This document shows positions 28,558 through 38,211 of a DNA stretch of 64,000 nt, piece after piece. The notes beneath the pieces were generated by a model, which was not told where the DNA came from, did no database searches, and worked only from the letters and a program-made list of their open reading frames with translations. Source of the stretch: UBA7359 sp038142205 (GTDB taxonomy: Bacteria; Pseudomonadota; Gammaproteobacteria; Eutrophobiales; Eutrophobiaceae). Where the stretch lies: contig JAYQJO010000001.1 of assembly GCA_038142205.1 (NCBI GenBank), forward strand, positions 1,054,001 to 1,118,000, written 5' to 3'. The translations under genes and the position numbers were made by a program. The stretch's first letter is position 1. Each line of letters starts with the position of its first letter.

Positions 28558-29730
28558 TTAAGCTAGATATTTTTTGATGACATTGCTTAAAATTGAAACA
28601 ATTTCATCTGCTTCTTCATTACTCATCACTAACGGCGGTAATAATCGAATAATATTGCCTGTTGTAACATTGATAAGTAACTTTTCTTCTAATGCTAGAC
28701 CAGCTAACTCAGCACAATCGTTTTCAAGTTCAATACCGATCATTAAACCTTTGCCACGAATCTCTCTTATCCCGTTTATATTACTTAAACCTTGCTTAAA
28801 ACCGTCTAAAAGTCGATTTCCGAGCTCTTTTGCTCGCGCTGCTAAGTTATCGCTTTCTAAAACTTCTATAACAGATAATGCTGCTCTTGCAGCGAGAGGG
28901 TTACCACCGAAAGTAGAACCATGGCTACCCGGTTGAAATAACGCTGCGGCTGCACCACTTGCCAAACAAGCTCCAATTGGTACACCATTACCTAAAGCTT
29001 TTGCCAACGTCATGACGTCCGGTTTAATTGCTTCATGTTGAAAGGCAAACCATTCACCTGTACGCCCCATACCGGTTTGTATTTCATCCAATATCATCAA
29101 ACAATCATTTTCATCACAAAATGATCGGACTGCTTTTAAATAACCTTCATCAGGAATGACAACACCGCCCTCACCTAGTATCGGTTCTACCATTACAGCA
29201 ACAATATCGGGTGTTGTTTCGGCAATTTCGTTTAAAGCATCGATATTGTTATAGGGAATATGCTTAAAACCTTCTACTAAAGGCGTGAAACCTTTTTTAA
29301 CTTTATTGTTCCCTGTCGCCGTTAAAGTTGCCATCGTACGTCCATGGAAACTGCCTTCCATGGTAATAATGATCGGTGCGGTTATTCCCTTGTTGTTACC
29401 ATAGAGACGTGCGAGTTTAATTGCTGCCTCATTCGCTTCGGCACCGGAATTACCAAAAAACACTTTTTCCATGCCTGAGTGTTCGACCAACTTATCAGCC
29501 AGTTTTTCCTGTAAGGGAATCTGATAGAGATTTGATGTATGGATTAAATTCGCTGCCTGATCAGCGATTGCTGATTGCACAACAGGATGAGCATGCCCTA
29601 AACCACATACAGCAATACCACTCAACGCATCAAGATAGCGTTGACCGTCCATATCCGTTAGCCAGACACCTTCGCCTGAAACGAAACTGACCGGTAACGG
29701 TGCATAATTTGTCATTAGTGAATTGCTCAT
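28558..29730 (-). CDS. argD: Acetylornithine aminotransferase
   Basis: The 390-residue class III PLP aminotransferase converts N-acetylglutamate semialdehyde to N-acetylornithine. The signature LILDEIQTGMGRTGEWFAFQ and the PLP lysine in TLAKALGNGVPIGA are present, along with FGNSGAEANEAAIKLAR for phosphate binding. It may also act on succinyldiaminopimelate. The gene precedes argF. A perfect ATAAATTTAT palindrome sits directly upstream of the start codon, but it is too short to call an ArgR site. Confidence 0.94.
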   Translation of the reverse strand: MSNSLMTNYAPLPVSFVSGEGVWLTDMDGQRYLDALSGIAVCGLGHAHPVVQSAIADQAANLIHTSNLYQIPLQEKLADKLVEHSGMEKVFFGNSGAEANEAAIKLARLYGNNKGITAPIIITMEGSFHGRTMATLTATGNNKVKKGFTPLVEGFKHIPYNNIDALNEIAETTPDIVAVMVEPILGEGGVVIPDEGYLKAVRSFCDENDCLMILDEIQTGMGRTGEWFAFQHEAIKPDVMTLAKALGNGVPIGACLASGAAAALFQPGSHGSTFGGNPLAARAALSVIEVLESDNLAARAKELGNRLLDGFKQGLSNINGIREIRGKGLMIGIELENDCAELAGLALEEKLLINVTTGNIIRLLPPLVMSNEEADEIVSILSNVIKKYLA

Positions 29731-29903
29731 TTAATAAATTTATCTGACTTTGAAAATCGCCGCTCGTGTGTAGTTACTTCGGACTCCTGTCCTCTCACGC
29801 ATCCTTGCATATCGTCCTTGCGCGTACGACGTACATTATATCCCTATAAATAGTAAACCCGGCCATAAGCCGGGCTACATAGAAACACTTAAAAAATTAT
29901 TTC

Positions 29904-30494
29904 TTATAAAGGCAAGCCATGCCCCTGACCCACCATACACATCAACATGGGTATGGAAAGAAAAGTATTTGTTCTGGATGCCATTAATGCAATGCCTTTT
30001 GATTTTGCAATTTCATCAGCAGTTGCTTCAACAATACCTAAGATTTTCTTCTGGTTTGGCCAAATTAAAACCCAAACATTGAACAACATAATCGTACCTA
30101 ACCATGCGCCAATACCAATAATTGCATTGCCTTCTTGCAATGTAAAAGCATTAACAAGACTTACACCCGGCATAATTTCCAACGCTGCCGCACCAGTTAG
30201 CCAGGTTGCTAATGCACCCCAACGGAACCACCACAGTGCACGAGGCGCGACGTATTTATTAATTGCCGCAGGTCCAGGGCCACCTTCGTCCGCCAACGCT
30301 GCACCGACTGCAGGAACTTGCACGAAATTAAAATAATAAAGCAAACCTATCCAGATAACGCCAGCAAAAACATGTAACCAAACAACAAAAGACCAAGCAC
30401 TGAAATCACCAACACCGCCAACTACGAGCATGATGATAATTGCAGTGACAAAACCTAATACTAGCGTACCGTGCACAGACTTAAGTGGATTCAT
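29904..30494 (-). CDS. PuuD-like (urate hydroxylase N-terminal domain) membrane protein
   Basis: The ATG at MNPLKSVHG, with a GGGGG ribosome-binding site six bases upstream, gives a 196-residue protein; an upstream extension lacks a plausible site. It has about five membrane segments, including FVVWLHVFAGVIWIGLLYYF, where conserved histidines could bind heme, and APRALWWFRWGALATWLTGA. This matches the membrane domain of PuuD-type urate hydroxylases, but the C-terminal cytochrome c part is absent. Stand-alone copies are common in marine gammaproteobacteria and are not shown to act on urate. Confidence 0.75.
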   Translation of the reverse strand: MNPLKSVHGTLVLGFVTAIIIMLVVGGVGDFSAWSFVVWLHVFAGVIWIGLLYYFNFVQVPAVGAALADEGGPGPAAINKYVAPRALWWFRWGALATWLTGAAALEIMPGVSLVNAFTLQEGNAIIGIGAWLGTIMLFNVWVLIWPNQKKILGIVEATADEIAKSKGIALMASRTNTFLSIPMLMCMVGQGHGLPL

Positions 30495-30730
30495 AGTATT
30501 CCCCCAAAAAATGATAAAATAACATCTTATTAATAAACTCAAACTTGGAATGGGATTATACTGTTCTGAATTCAGACTAACAGCCCTAAATGGCAGATAT
30601 TCCACCGAAATAGGTTCTGTTGGGTAAATATAATCAATGGCTTACTGCTAAATGGTGATCAAATACACCTTTTCGGTATAATCCACGGCAATAAAATATA
30701 TCCCAGACTGACACACCGAGGTACAACCCT

Positions 30731-31045
30731 ATGGAAATACAAGAAGAAATCAAAAATATCGTCGAAACAAACCCAATCGTGCTTTTTATGAAAGGCTCAC
30801 CGGACTTCCCACAGTGCGGTTTCTCAATGCGCACATCAGAAGCCCTAAAATCTTGCAATGTGGAATTTACACATGTTGACGTATTAGCTGAACCTGAAAT
30901 GCGCGCCAAACTGCCAGAATATTCAAACTGGCCGACCTTTCCACAAGTATTCATCAATGGCGACCTCGTCGGTGGTTGCGATATCGTCATGGACTTGTAT
31001 GAAAAAGGCGAATTACAAACAATGACGCAAGAAGCGGCAAAATAA
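30731..31045 (+). CDS. grxD: Monothiol glutaredoxin (Grx4 type)
   Basis: The 104-residue protein has the CGFS active site in FMKGSPDFPQCGFSMRTSEA near residues 19-38, and WPTFPQVFINGDLVGGCDIV for glutathione binding. CGFS glutaredoxins hold a bridging [2Fe-2S] cluster and hand it to target proteins. It is monocistronic, and a terminator hairpin lies 15 bases after the stop codon. Confidence 0.95.
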   Translation: MEIQEEIKNIVETNPIVLFMKGSPDFPQCGFSMRTSEALKSCNVEFTHVDVLAEPEMRAKLPEYSNWPTFPQVFINGDLVGGCDIVMDLYEKGELQTMTQEAAK

Positions 31046-31060
31046 AAATAACCTTATCAT

Positions 31061-31090
31061 GAGAGCAGTGAGAGCTGCTCTCAAACCTTC
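31061..31090 (+). terminator. Hairpin terminator after grxD
   Basis: A perfect 8-bp stem (GAGAGCAG / CTGCTCTC) with a 6-base loop lies 15 bases after the grxD stop. The following sequence is pyrimidine-rich but lacks a continuous T-run, so efficiency is uncertain. Confidence 0.65.
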
Positions 31091-31197
31091 CTTTCTTTTA
31101 ATTTTTCTAGCTTCATAGCGCCTTTGTTGCTCTATCGCATGTGCGAAAAAGCAGCGAACTTATCCTTATAGGCGAAACAGCTGTATAAAAGAATTAA

Positions 31198-31914
31198 TTA
31201 CTCATGCCCACCATCAATCCACATACACTTCCCTCCACTTTGGTCTCTTAAAAATTCAAGATACTTTTCATGTGCGGCGAGTTCTTCTTTGGTTGGCTTG
31301 ACTAACGGTAATGGTTTTCGATTTTCATCATTTAATCTTATAGCATTCTGTTCGGCTGCTTCTTCCTCTTCCATAGAACCCAAAGCAAGCGCTTCTTGCC
31401 CACCTGTCATGGCAAGATAGACGTCTAACAAAATTTGCGCATCAAGTAAGGCGCCATGCAGATCGCGTTTCGAATTATCTATCTCATAACGTTTACACAA
31501 AGCATCGAGATTATTTTTTTGTCCCGGATGTTTTTCGCGCGCCATCGTTAACGTATCGGTAACAGTACAGAAGTGTTCTATCTTGCCCCATTTTATACCC
31601 AGCTTTCTTAATTCATGATCAATAAAGCCCACATCAAACGGTGCGTTATGAATAATCAGCTCGCTATCACGAATGAAGTTGACAAACTCCTGTGCAATAT
31701 CTTTAAAACGTGGCTTATCAGCAAGGAATTCATTACTAATACCGTGGACATTGTAGGCGCCTTCGTCTATTTCACGATCAGGGTTTATGTATTGGTGATA
31801 ATGTTTGTTTGTTTTCCGGCGGTTGATGATTTCAACGCAACCAATTTCGATAATACGATGACCTTGCTTTGGTTCGAGTCCGGTTGTTTCTGTATCGAGT
31901 ACGATTTGTCTCAC
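31198..31914 (-). CDS. dnaQ: DNA polymerase III epsilon subunit (proofreading exonuclease)
   Basis: The 238-residue protein has the DEDDh exonuclease motifs: QIVLDTETTGLEPKQGHRII (Exo I), IIHNAPFDVGFIDHEL (Exo II) and DLHGALLDAQILLDVYLAM (Exo III with the general-base histidine). It removes misinserted bases in the polymerase III core. Its ATG overlaps the rnhA stop by four bases. Confidence 0.95.
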   Translation of the reverse strand: MRQIVLDTETTGLEPKQGHRIIEIGCVEIINRRKTNKHYHQYINPDREIDEGAYNVHGISNEFLADKPRFKDIAQEFVNFIRDSELIIHNAPFDVGFIDHELRKLGIKWGKIEHFCTVTDTLTMAREKHPGQKNNLDALCKRYEIDNSKRDLHGALLDAQILLDVYLAMTGGQEALALGSMEEEEAAEQNAIRLNDENRKPLPLVKPTKEELAAHEKYLEFLRDQSGGKCMWIDGGHE

Positions 31915-32369
31915 TTTGAATTCCCTGCTGTTAACATTTCATCAATGGCTTTGTTAGCAAGTGCATCAACTATCTCATTTTCCGTATGTCCGCTATGCCC
32001 TTTTACCCATTGCCATTCTATTTGATGTTTTTGGCAGGCTTCATCTAGCCGTTGCCATAAGTCTTGATTCTTTACTGCTTTCTTTGCTGCGGTTTTCCAG
32101 TTGCGTTTTTTCCAACCGTCCATCCATTCGGTAATGCCTTTCATCACGTATTGCGAATCAGTTGTTAAAACAATATGACATGCTTCTTTGGTTAATGCTT
32201 CCAGTCCCTTTATTGCACCCATGAGTTCCATGCGGTTATTTGTCGTCTCTTCTTCGGCACCATAAAGCTCTTTTTCTGTGCCGTTGTATTTCAACAATGT
32301 CCCCCAGCCACCGGGACCAGGGTTACCACGACAAGCGCCATCGGAATAGATATGTATTTTTTCAGTCAT
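31911..32369 (-). CDS. rnhA: Ribonuclease HI
   Basis: The 152-residue enzyme cleaves RNA in RNA/DNA hybrids. It has the YSDGACRGNPGPGGWGTLL start with the first catalytic Asp, NNRMELMGAIKGLEAL with the Glu, VLTTDSQYVMKGI with the second Asp, and WVKGHSGHTENEIVDALA with His and final Asp. It lies between the methyltransferase gene and dnaQ, the usual order. Confidence 0.96.
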   Translation of the reverse strand: MTEKIHIYSDGACRGNPGPGGWGTLLKYNGTEKELYGAEEETTNNRMELMGAIKGLEALTKEACHIVLTTDSQYVMKGITEWMDGWKKRNWKTAAKKAVKNQDLWQRLDEACQKHQIEWQWVKGHSGHTENEIVDALANKAIDEMLTAGNSK

Positions 32370-32384
32370 TTACTTTTTTGGCAT

Positions 32385-33170
32385 TTATTTTTTTATAACA
32401 TTCACTTTAAGTGGGTTTCGCGTTGTCGGTTCTATCGCTCCCGGTGTTAGCATTTTACGTTTTGTTTTCCATTGCATCTTGATTGGATTTAAAGGCACGG
32501 TTCGTTTTTGTGCAACAACAACATACAAACCACCCATGAAAGGCCAACAATAAGGCCCGAGCTTTTCCAGCGGAACAAGCTTATTAAGAAGCTTTTCATT
32601 ACTGATAGGCGGTAGAAAATAAAATGATTTCGCTTTTTTTACTTCATAATCCAATAACGATAGCCAATCTTTTAATTTATGCATAGGCACAAGTCGCCCA
32701 CTCCAGGGCATCTGACCCCACCAACACAAAAACAAATGCCAAAGCCCCCAAATACTGAAGGGATTGATACCAAGAATAACAACTTGTCCATCACCTATGA
32801 GTACACGATCCATTTCACGCAATAGTTTATGTGCGTCTTTTGAGTATTCAAGAATATGCGGCAAAACAATGACATCAATACTGTCAGCTGCGACAGGTAA
32901 TTCTTCTGCTTTGGTATGAACGGCTTTTAGCCCTTTATTTATTTCAGATTCATCAAGAAAAAGAATGGTTTTGTCGGCAATACGTGAGGACTCAAGATAG
33001 TTTGATTCCGCTGAATATCCGTATTGTAAAATATGATAACCAAACATATTCGGCAGAATGTCCTCCAACATTTCTTCTTCCGCGGCAAACACGCGTTTTC
33101 CTAACGGGCTGGCAAACCAGTTAGAAAGCTTTTCTCTTAGCGTTGCTGTTTTATTTTTTGCCGAATTCAT
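32385..33170 (-). CDS. SAM-dependent methyltransferase (class I, YafS-like context)
   Basis: The 261-residue protein has a methyltransferase core. The first SAM motif is weakly preserved; ADSIDVIVLPHILEYSKDAH near residues 96-115 is the acidic/post-I region, and MDRVLIGDGQVVILGINPFS follows. Position next to rnhA-dnaQ and divergent from gloB matches YafS and its relatives, whose substrate is unknown. The motif LPHILEYS resembles those of small-molecule methyltransferases of the type-11 group. Confidence 0.85.
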   Translation of the reverse strand: MNSAKNKTATLREKLSNWFASPLGKRVFAAEEEMLEDILPNMFGYHILQYGYSAESNYLESSRIADKTILFLDESEINKGLKAVHTKAEELPVAADSIDVIVLPHILEYSKDAHKLLREMDRVLIGDGQVVILGINPFSIWGLWHLFLCWWGQMPWSGRLVPMHKLKDWLSLLDYEVKKAKSFYFLPPISNEKLLNKLVPLEKLGPYCWPFMGGLYVVVAQKRTVPLNPIKMQWKTKRKMLTPGAIEPTTRNPLKVNVIKK

Positions 33171-33217
33171 ATTGTTTCCAGATTGACACCGAATAACTCT
33201 GCTGCGAGCATAGCATT

Positions 33218-33994
33218 ATGTTAGAGATTATACCCTTACCCGCTTTAGGTGATCAGAATAACTATATATGGTTGCTAAAAAATAAGGCAAGCAATCATAT
33301 TGCTATTGTTGATCCGGGCGAAGCTGGCCCACTGTTGAAAAAGATTAAGGCAGAAGGTCTTACTCCGATAGCAATCTTAATCACTCACCATCATTGGGAT
33401 CATGTAAATGGTATTGCAGACATCACTGCGAAATACGATATCCCTGTTTACACACCTAAAACAGAATCCGTTTCAGGCGGCACACATGCTGTCGGCGAAG
33501 GCGATACGATTGTTCTGGATGAGCTGGACTTAACATTCAATATTCTGGATGTGCCGGGTCATACTTCTGGCGCAGTCGCTTATTACTCTGGCAACATGGT
33601 ATTTAGCGGCGATACGCTTTTTGCAGCCGGTTGTGGCCGCTTATTTGAAGGTACGCCACCGCAAATGCATACCTCCCTATCGAAGTTTAAAACTCTGGCT
33701 GATGACACTTTGATCTATTGTGGCCATGAATACACTCTTGCAAACCTGCAATTTGCAGCAACAGTCGAACCTGAAAATCAGGCAATACAGGAAAGACTAT
33801 CGGAAGCGCAAAAACTTCGTGAAAAAGGACAACCAACAGTTCCTTCAACATTGGCTATAGAAAAACAAACCAACCCTTTTCTTCGTTGTGAAGTTGACAG
33901 TGTCATTGATGCCGCTAAACAACATTCCAGGAAAAGCCTAAACAAACCTCAAGACGTTTTTGCTGCGGTGCGGAAGTGGAAAGACGACTTTTGA
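33218..33994 (+). CDS. gloB: Hydroxyacylglutathione hydrolase (glyoxalase II)
   Basis: The 258-residue metallo-beta-lactamase-fold enzyme hydrolyses S-lactoylglutathione. Its metal motif THHHWDHVNG, VPGHTSGAVAYYS, FSGDTLFAAGCGRLFEG and YCGHEYTLANLQFA hold the binuclear metal ligands. The C-terminal HAGH domain includes NPFLRCEVDSV. It is divergent from the methyltransferase gene by 47 bases, a conserved arrangement with rnhA-dnaQ. Confidence 0.95.
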   Translation: MLEIIPLPALGDQNNYIWLLKNKASNHIAIVDPGEAGPLLKKIKAEGLTPIAILITHHHWDHVNGIADITAKYDIPVYTPKTESVSGGTHAVGEGDTIVLDELDLTFNILDVPGHTSGAVAYYSGNMVFSGDTLFAAGCGRLFEGTPPQMHTSLSKFKTLADDTLIYCGHEYTLANLQFAATVEPENQAIQERLSEAQKLREKGQPTVPSTLAIEKQTNPFLRCEVDSVIDAAKQHSRKSLNKPQDVFAAVRKWKDDF

Positions 33995-34073
33995 TGACAT
34001 GAGTGCAGTTTTTTGCTTCTGCACCGACCGTAAGCAGCATAGACGACTAGACGAATGTAGGAGGTACGATTCC

Positions 34074-34235
34074 ATGGATAGAATTGTGGAGTCGAATCTG
34101 GAACAGAGACCAAGAGTCATGTCAGGAACAATTGCCAAACTGACACTGCTTATCGTAAATATTATTCAGGAACGGCATATTAATAGCGGTAAAGACTATT
34201 ATAAATTACGTTTAAAATTACTTGACGTCACTTAA
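34074..34235 (+). CDS. Possible 53-residue small protein
   Basis: In the gloB-mltD spacer an ATG with a near-perfect AGGAGG seven to eight bases upstream opens a 53-codon frame (MDRIVESNLEQRPRVMSGTI and onward). It has a central hydrophobic stretch (AKLTLLIVNIIQ) followed by a basic, lysine- and leucine-rich end. The frame stops 22 bases before the mltD start. No family is recognised. The strong ribosome-binding site is the only real support; the region must also contain the mltD promoter. Confidence 0.3.
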   Translation: MDRIVESNLEQRPRVMSGTIAKLTLLIVNIIQERHINSGKDYYKLRLKLLDVT

Positions 34236-34257
34236 AGTAATCCCTACGATTCTGGCC

Positions 34258-35886
34258 ATGCAAAAACTCGATAAAGCAATCATTTGCTTGTCGCTACTTA
34301 CTTTAAGTGGCTGTAACTTCGCCCCTACAAAAACTGACTCCGTTAGCACTTCATCGACCGCACAACAACACTTAGGTTCTGTCCCGAGCATAGCGGTCAA
34401 TACAAAAAAACAGGCTATAAATGTCGAGGATAAACTTGATAAACAAGTTGCTCGTTCACAGCATTACGATGACTTATGGGTATTGATACAAGATAGACTC
34501 GAGCTTGAACCTCACATTAATAAAAGAAGCGTCGAACAAAAGATTGCCTGGTTTGCACGTAATCAGAAATATCTCGATCGCGTAGCCGACCGTGCTGAAC
34601 CTTATTTGTATCACATTATTCAAAAGCTAGAAGAACGTAATATGCCGCTTGATATAGCATTACTGCCTATTGTAGAAAGTGCTTATCAACCGTTCGCTTA
34701 TTCACACGCACACGCTTCCGGTATCTGGCAATTTATTTCAAGTACTGGCAAACGTTTTGGCTTAAAACAAAACTGGTGGTATGACGGACGCCGTGACATT
34801 GTTGCTGCTACGGATGCTGCATTGGATTATCTTGAGAACCTGCATAAGCGATTTAATGGCAACTGGTTCCATGCGCTCGCTGCCTATAACTCCGGTGAAG
34901 GTAATGTTGAACGTGCTATTAGAAGAAACAAAAAGGCAGGTAAGCCAACTGATTTCTGGTCATTAAAACTACCGCGTGAAACACGTAATTACGTACCTAA
35001 CTTATTAGCGATTTCACAAGTTTTAAAGCACAGCGACAAATACAAAGTAAAATTTAAATCAATTGCGAATAAACCTTATTTTGAAAAAATTGATATTGGC
35101 AGCCAGATTGATTTAGCAACCGTGTCCCAGTTATCAGGTTTAAGCATTGACGAAGTTTATACCTTAAACCCCGGGTTCAATCGTTGGGCAACGGATCCTA
35201 AAGGGCCACATCGTATTTTAGTTCCAGTTGATAAAGCCAATAGCTTTAAACAAAAACTTGCTGCTTTACCTAAGTCACAACGTATTAAATGGAAAAAACA
35301 TAAGATTAGAGAAGGTGAATCATTAGGTGTTATAGCGAACCGTTATCTCACCAGTGTTTCAGCACTAAAAGAAATTAACCGTTTAAAAAGCAGCCGTATC
35401 CGTGCAGGACACTCTTTGCTTATCCCTACTGCTAAAGAATCAACAAAATATTACTCATTAAGTGCGGATTCAAGAAAGTTTAAAGGCCTTAAAACGACAG
35501 GCGACGGTAAACGTTATATTTATTCGGTTAAACGTGGCGATAATTTATGGGATATAGGTCGTCATTATGGCATTAGCGTCTCTCAATTAACGCGTTGGAA
35601 CGGCATTTCAAAGAAAAGTATATTAAGGCCAGGGCAAAAACTCACTGTCTGGGTTAAAAATGAAAACTACAGCGCAAAAAAATCAGCCATTGTAAAAACG
35701 GCTTTGCAAAAGCCAAAATTAGATGGCAATTCCTATATTGTGAAACAAGGTGATTCGCTTTGGTTGATTGCGCGTAAGTTTGATATTCACGTAAAAGACT
35801 TACTTAAATGGAATAATCTAAAAAAAGGAAAACATTTACAACCAGGACAAAGCTTAATCGTCCAACAAACTGTCTCTGGCGCTTAA
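34258..35886 (+). CDS. mltD: Membrane-bound lytic murein transglycosylase D
   Basis: From the ATG that starts MQKLDKAIICLSLLTLSGCN, a lipoprotein signal, the protein has 542 residues. The SLT domain has the catalytic glutamate in LPIVESAYQPFAYSHAHAS near residues 129-147, then GIWQFISSTGKRFGL and AYNSGEGNV. Three LysM domains follow (REGESLGVIANRY, KRGDNLWDIGRHYG, KQGDSLWLIARKFD), anchoring it to peptidoglycan. It cleaves glycan strands, producing 1,6-anhydro ends. A longer frame begins 36 bases upstream but would spoil the signal. Confidence 0.94.
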   Translation: MQKLDKAIICLSLLTLSGCNFAPTKTDSVSTSSTAQQHLGSVPSIAVNTKKQAINVEDKLDKQVARSQHYDDLWVLIQDRLELEPHINKRSVEQKIAWFARNQKYLDRVADRAEPYLYHIIQKLEERNMPLDIALLPIVESAYQPFAYSHAHASGIWQFISSTGKRFGLKQNWWYDGRRDIVAATDAALDYLENLHKRFNGNWFHALAAYNSGEGNVERAIRRNKKAGKPTDFWSLKLPRETRNYVPNLLAISQVLKHSDKYKVKFKSIANKPYFEKIDIGSQIDLATVSQLSGLSIDEVYTLNPGFNRWATDPKGPHRILVPVDKANSFKQKLAALPKSQRIKWKKHKIREGESLGVIANRYLTSVSALKEINRLKSSRIRAGHSLLIPTAKESTKYYSLSADSRKFKGLKTTGDGKRYIYSVKRGDNLWDIGRHYGISVSQLTRWNGISKKSILRPGQKLTVWVKNENYSAKKSAIVKTALQKPKLDGNSYIVKQGDSLWLIARKFDIHVKDLLKWNNLKKGKHLQPGQSLIVQQTVSGA

Positions 35887-35970
35887 GTACTCCCTTTCTC
35901 AAATATTAAGAAACAGAGTTAACATTAACGATGTTTTCTTATTCTTTGTTTTTAAAATACAATAGTGCTC

Positions 35971-38211
35971 ATGATTCGCTTATTTAAACTATTCATTCGC
36001 CTTTTAATGCGCCTGCTCTATCGAGTAGATGTTTCCGGTATGGAAAACTATGAAAAATCCGGCGAACGCGTTTTAATTATTGCAAACCATACTTCTCTAC
36101 TGGATGGTATCTTGCTCTATGCCTGGTTACCAGAAACACCCTTTTTTGCCATCAACACCGACATTGCCGCTAAAAAAGTATTTAAACCTTTTTTAGCTTT
36201 TGTAAGTTTGTTTGAAATGGATGCCGTAAACCCTATTTCAATCAAGTCTGTCATTAAATTTATAAAAGAAAATCATAAAGTCGTTATTTTCCCGGAAGGT
36301 CGTATTACCGTTACCGGCACACAAATGAAGGTCTACGAAGGACCGGGGTTAATCGCAGATAAAAGCGATGCGACGATTCTTCCTGTCGCTATAGACGGCG
36401 CTCAGTTTTCGACTTTTTCTTATATGAAAAAGCGCGGTTTTGTTCGTTGGTTCCCCAAAATAAAGATTACTGTACTAGCACCTGAAAAAACTTCAGTTCC
36501 TGAAAATATTACAGGGCATGCCCGCAGGAAGCATGCTGCTATGCAGATGCAGGACTTAATGTCTAAACTTGCTTATACAAGCGTTAATCAAGACACAACT
36601 CTTTATTCTGCATTAACAGAAACCATTAATTGTTTTGGTAAGAAGCATGCCGTTATTGAAGATTTTAAGCGGGACAAATTAACTTACAAAGATCTGGTCT
36701 TACGCAGTATTTTATTAAGCCAACTGATAAAAAAACAAACCATCGCTGGCGAGCATATAGGTGTAATGTTACCTAACGTTAATGCCTTACCTGTTTTATT
36801 TTTTGCATTACAGTTTATTGGCCGTATACCTGCTATGTTGAACTTTTCTGCCGGAGCACTTGCTGTCAAACGTGCTTGCGAAACAGCGCAGTTAAAAACC
36901 ATCTATACCTCAAAAGCGTTTATTGAAAATGCGAAACTAGAAAGCATGGTCGATGAACTAAAAAAAGATCATACAATTATTTTTCTGGAAGACTTTCGAG
37001 AAAGCATTGGTTTAGCATTAAAACTAAAAAGCCTTTACATGAGCCGCAATCCGATAAGGCATTATAAAAAACAAAATACTAACCATAACCCCGATGCCGC
37101 TGCTGTCATTTTATTTACATCCGGCTCTGAAGGTCATCCAAAAGGTGTTGTGCTTACACATAGGAATCTTTTATCTAACTACGCGCAAGTAAAATCTCAT
37201 ATTTATTTTAACCCTTCAGAGCTTGTTTTCACCTGCTTACCGCTGTTCCATTCTTTCGGCATTAATGCCGGTTTTTTAATGCCTATACTTGGTGGCGCAA
37301 GAATTTTTTTATACCCGACACCTTTACATTATAGAATAATACCTGAGTTAATTTATCAACTTGGCGCGACTATATTTTTTGGAACAAATACATTTCTTAA
37401 AAACTATGCGCGCTTTGCTCATCCATTTGATTTTAATTCATTAAAGTTTGTTGTTGCAGGCGCTGAAAAATTACACGAAGACACAATGGCACTTTGGGCA
37501 AATAAATATGGCATGCGTATTATGCAAGGTTATGGCGTAACAGAAACCAGTCCTGTTATTTCTGTCAATAACTTGATGTGTAATAAGGCTGGAACAGTTG
37601 GGCGGCTTATACCTGACATGGAATATTATTTGGAACCGGTGGAAGGCATAGAAAACGGCGGCACCCTGATTGTTAAAGGGCCGAATGTAATGCAAGGCTA
37701 TTTATTTCACGATAAACCCGGCAAAGTTCATCCTCCATCGACTGATCGTGGTGCGGGTTGGTATAACACGGGTGATATTGCAGAAATTGATGCTGAAGGC
37801 TATATCACAATTAAAGGCCGCGTGAAGCGTTTTGCTAAAGTTGCCGGCGAGATGGTTTCGCTTTCCACCGTAGAAGAATTGGCATCATTAACATGGCCAG
37901 AAAAAGCGCACGCTGCTGTCGCCATTGCCGATGAGCGCAAAGGAGAAAAAATCATACTGGTTACCGAACTTAAAGAAGCGAAGCGCAAGCCTTTACAAGA
38001 AACGGCAAAAGAACATCATTTTAACGAACTATCCATTCCCAGACAGGTTATTGCCGTCGACAAAATACCTGTATTAGGCTCAGGCAAAACAGACTATATC
38101 AGTTTAGCTAAACTGGTTGAGTCAAGTTTGGATGAAAGCAAAGAAGAAAATACAAGTTGGATGGACAAACTCAGTAAACTGGTTAATTTAGACGACGCTG
38201 AAAAGCATTAA
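35971..38211 (+). CDS. aas: Acyltransferase/acyl-ACP synthetase fusion (Aas-like)
   Basis: The 746-residue protein combines two enzymes. The PlsC-type acyltransferase has IANHTSLLDGILLYAW (HX4D) near residues 38-53 and VVIFPEGRITVTGTQM. The AMP-binding acyl-acyl carrier protein synthetase has VILFTSGSEGHPKGVVLTHR, GYGVTETSPVISVNN and WYNTGDIAEIDAEGYI. In E. coli, Aas re-acylates lysophosphatidylethanolamine at the inner membrane. A GTG two codons upstream is possible, but ATG is preferred. The stop overlaps the greB stop by four bases. Confidence 0.92.
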   Translation: MIRLFKLFIRLLMRLLYRVDVSGMENYEKSGERVLIIANHTSLLDGILLYAWLPETPFFAINTDIAAKKVFKPFLAFVSLFEMDAVNPISIKSVIKFIKENHKVVIFPEGRITVTGTQMKVYEGPGLIADKSDATILPVAIDGAQFSTFSYMKKRGFVRWFPKIKITVLAPEKTSVPENITGHARRKHAAMQMQDLMSKLAYTSVNQDTTLYSALTETINCFGKKHAVIEDFKRDKLTYKDLVLRSILLSQLIKKQTIAGEHIGVMLPNVNALPVLFFALQFIGRIPAMLNFSAGALAVKRACETAQLKTIYTSKAFIENAKLESMVDELKKDHTIIFLEDFRESIGLALKLKSLYMSRNPIRHYKKQNTNHNPDAAAVILFTSGSEGHPKGVVLTHRNLLSNYAQVKSHIYFNPSELVFTCLPLFHSFGINAGFLMPILGGARIFLYPTPLHYRIIPELIYQLGATIFFGTNTFLKNYARFAHPFDFNSLKFVVAGAEKLHEDTMALWANKYGMRIMQGYGVTETSPVISVNNLMCNKAGTVGRLIPDMEYYLEPVEGIENGGTLIVKGPNVMQGYLFHDKPGKVHPPSTDRGAGWYNTGDIAEIDAEGYITIKGRVKRFAKVAGEMVSLSTVEELASLTWPEKAHAAVAIADERKGEKIILVTELKEAKRKPLQETAKEHHFNELSIPRQVIAVDKIPVLGSGKTDYISLAKLVESSLDESKEENTSWMDKLSKLVNLDDAEKH

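Noticed and set aside
29734..29743. ArgR box ahead of argD
   Set aside because: Only a ten-base AT palindrome is present; the longer TGNATAWWWWATNCA pattern and a second box are missing.
29858..29874. Terminator of the PuuD-like gene or promoter hairpin for argD
   Set aside because: The CCCGGC/GCCGGG stem is good but no T-run follows it on either strand; I could not decide a role.
31100..31190. Possible repeat element shared with spacers near 22400 and 29800
   Set aside because: The stretches look alike in composition, but I found no matching block long enough to call a repeat.
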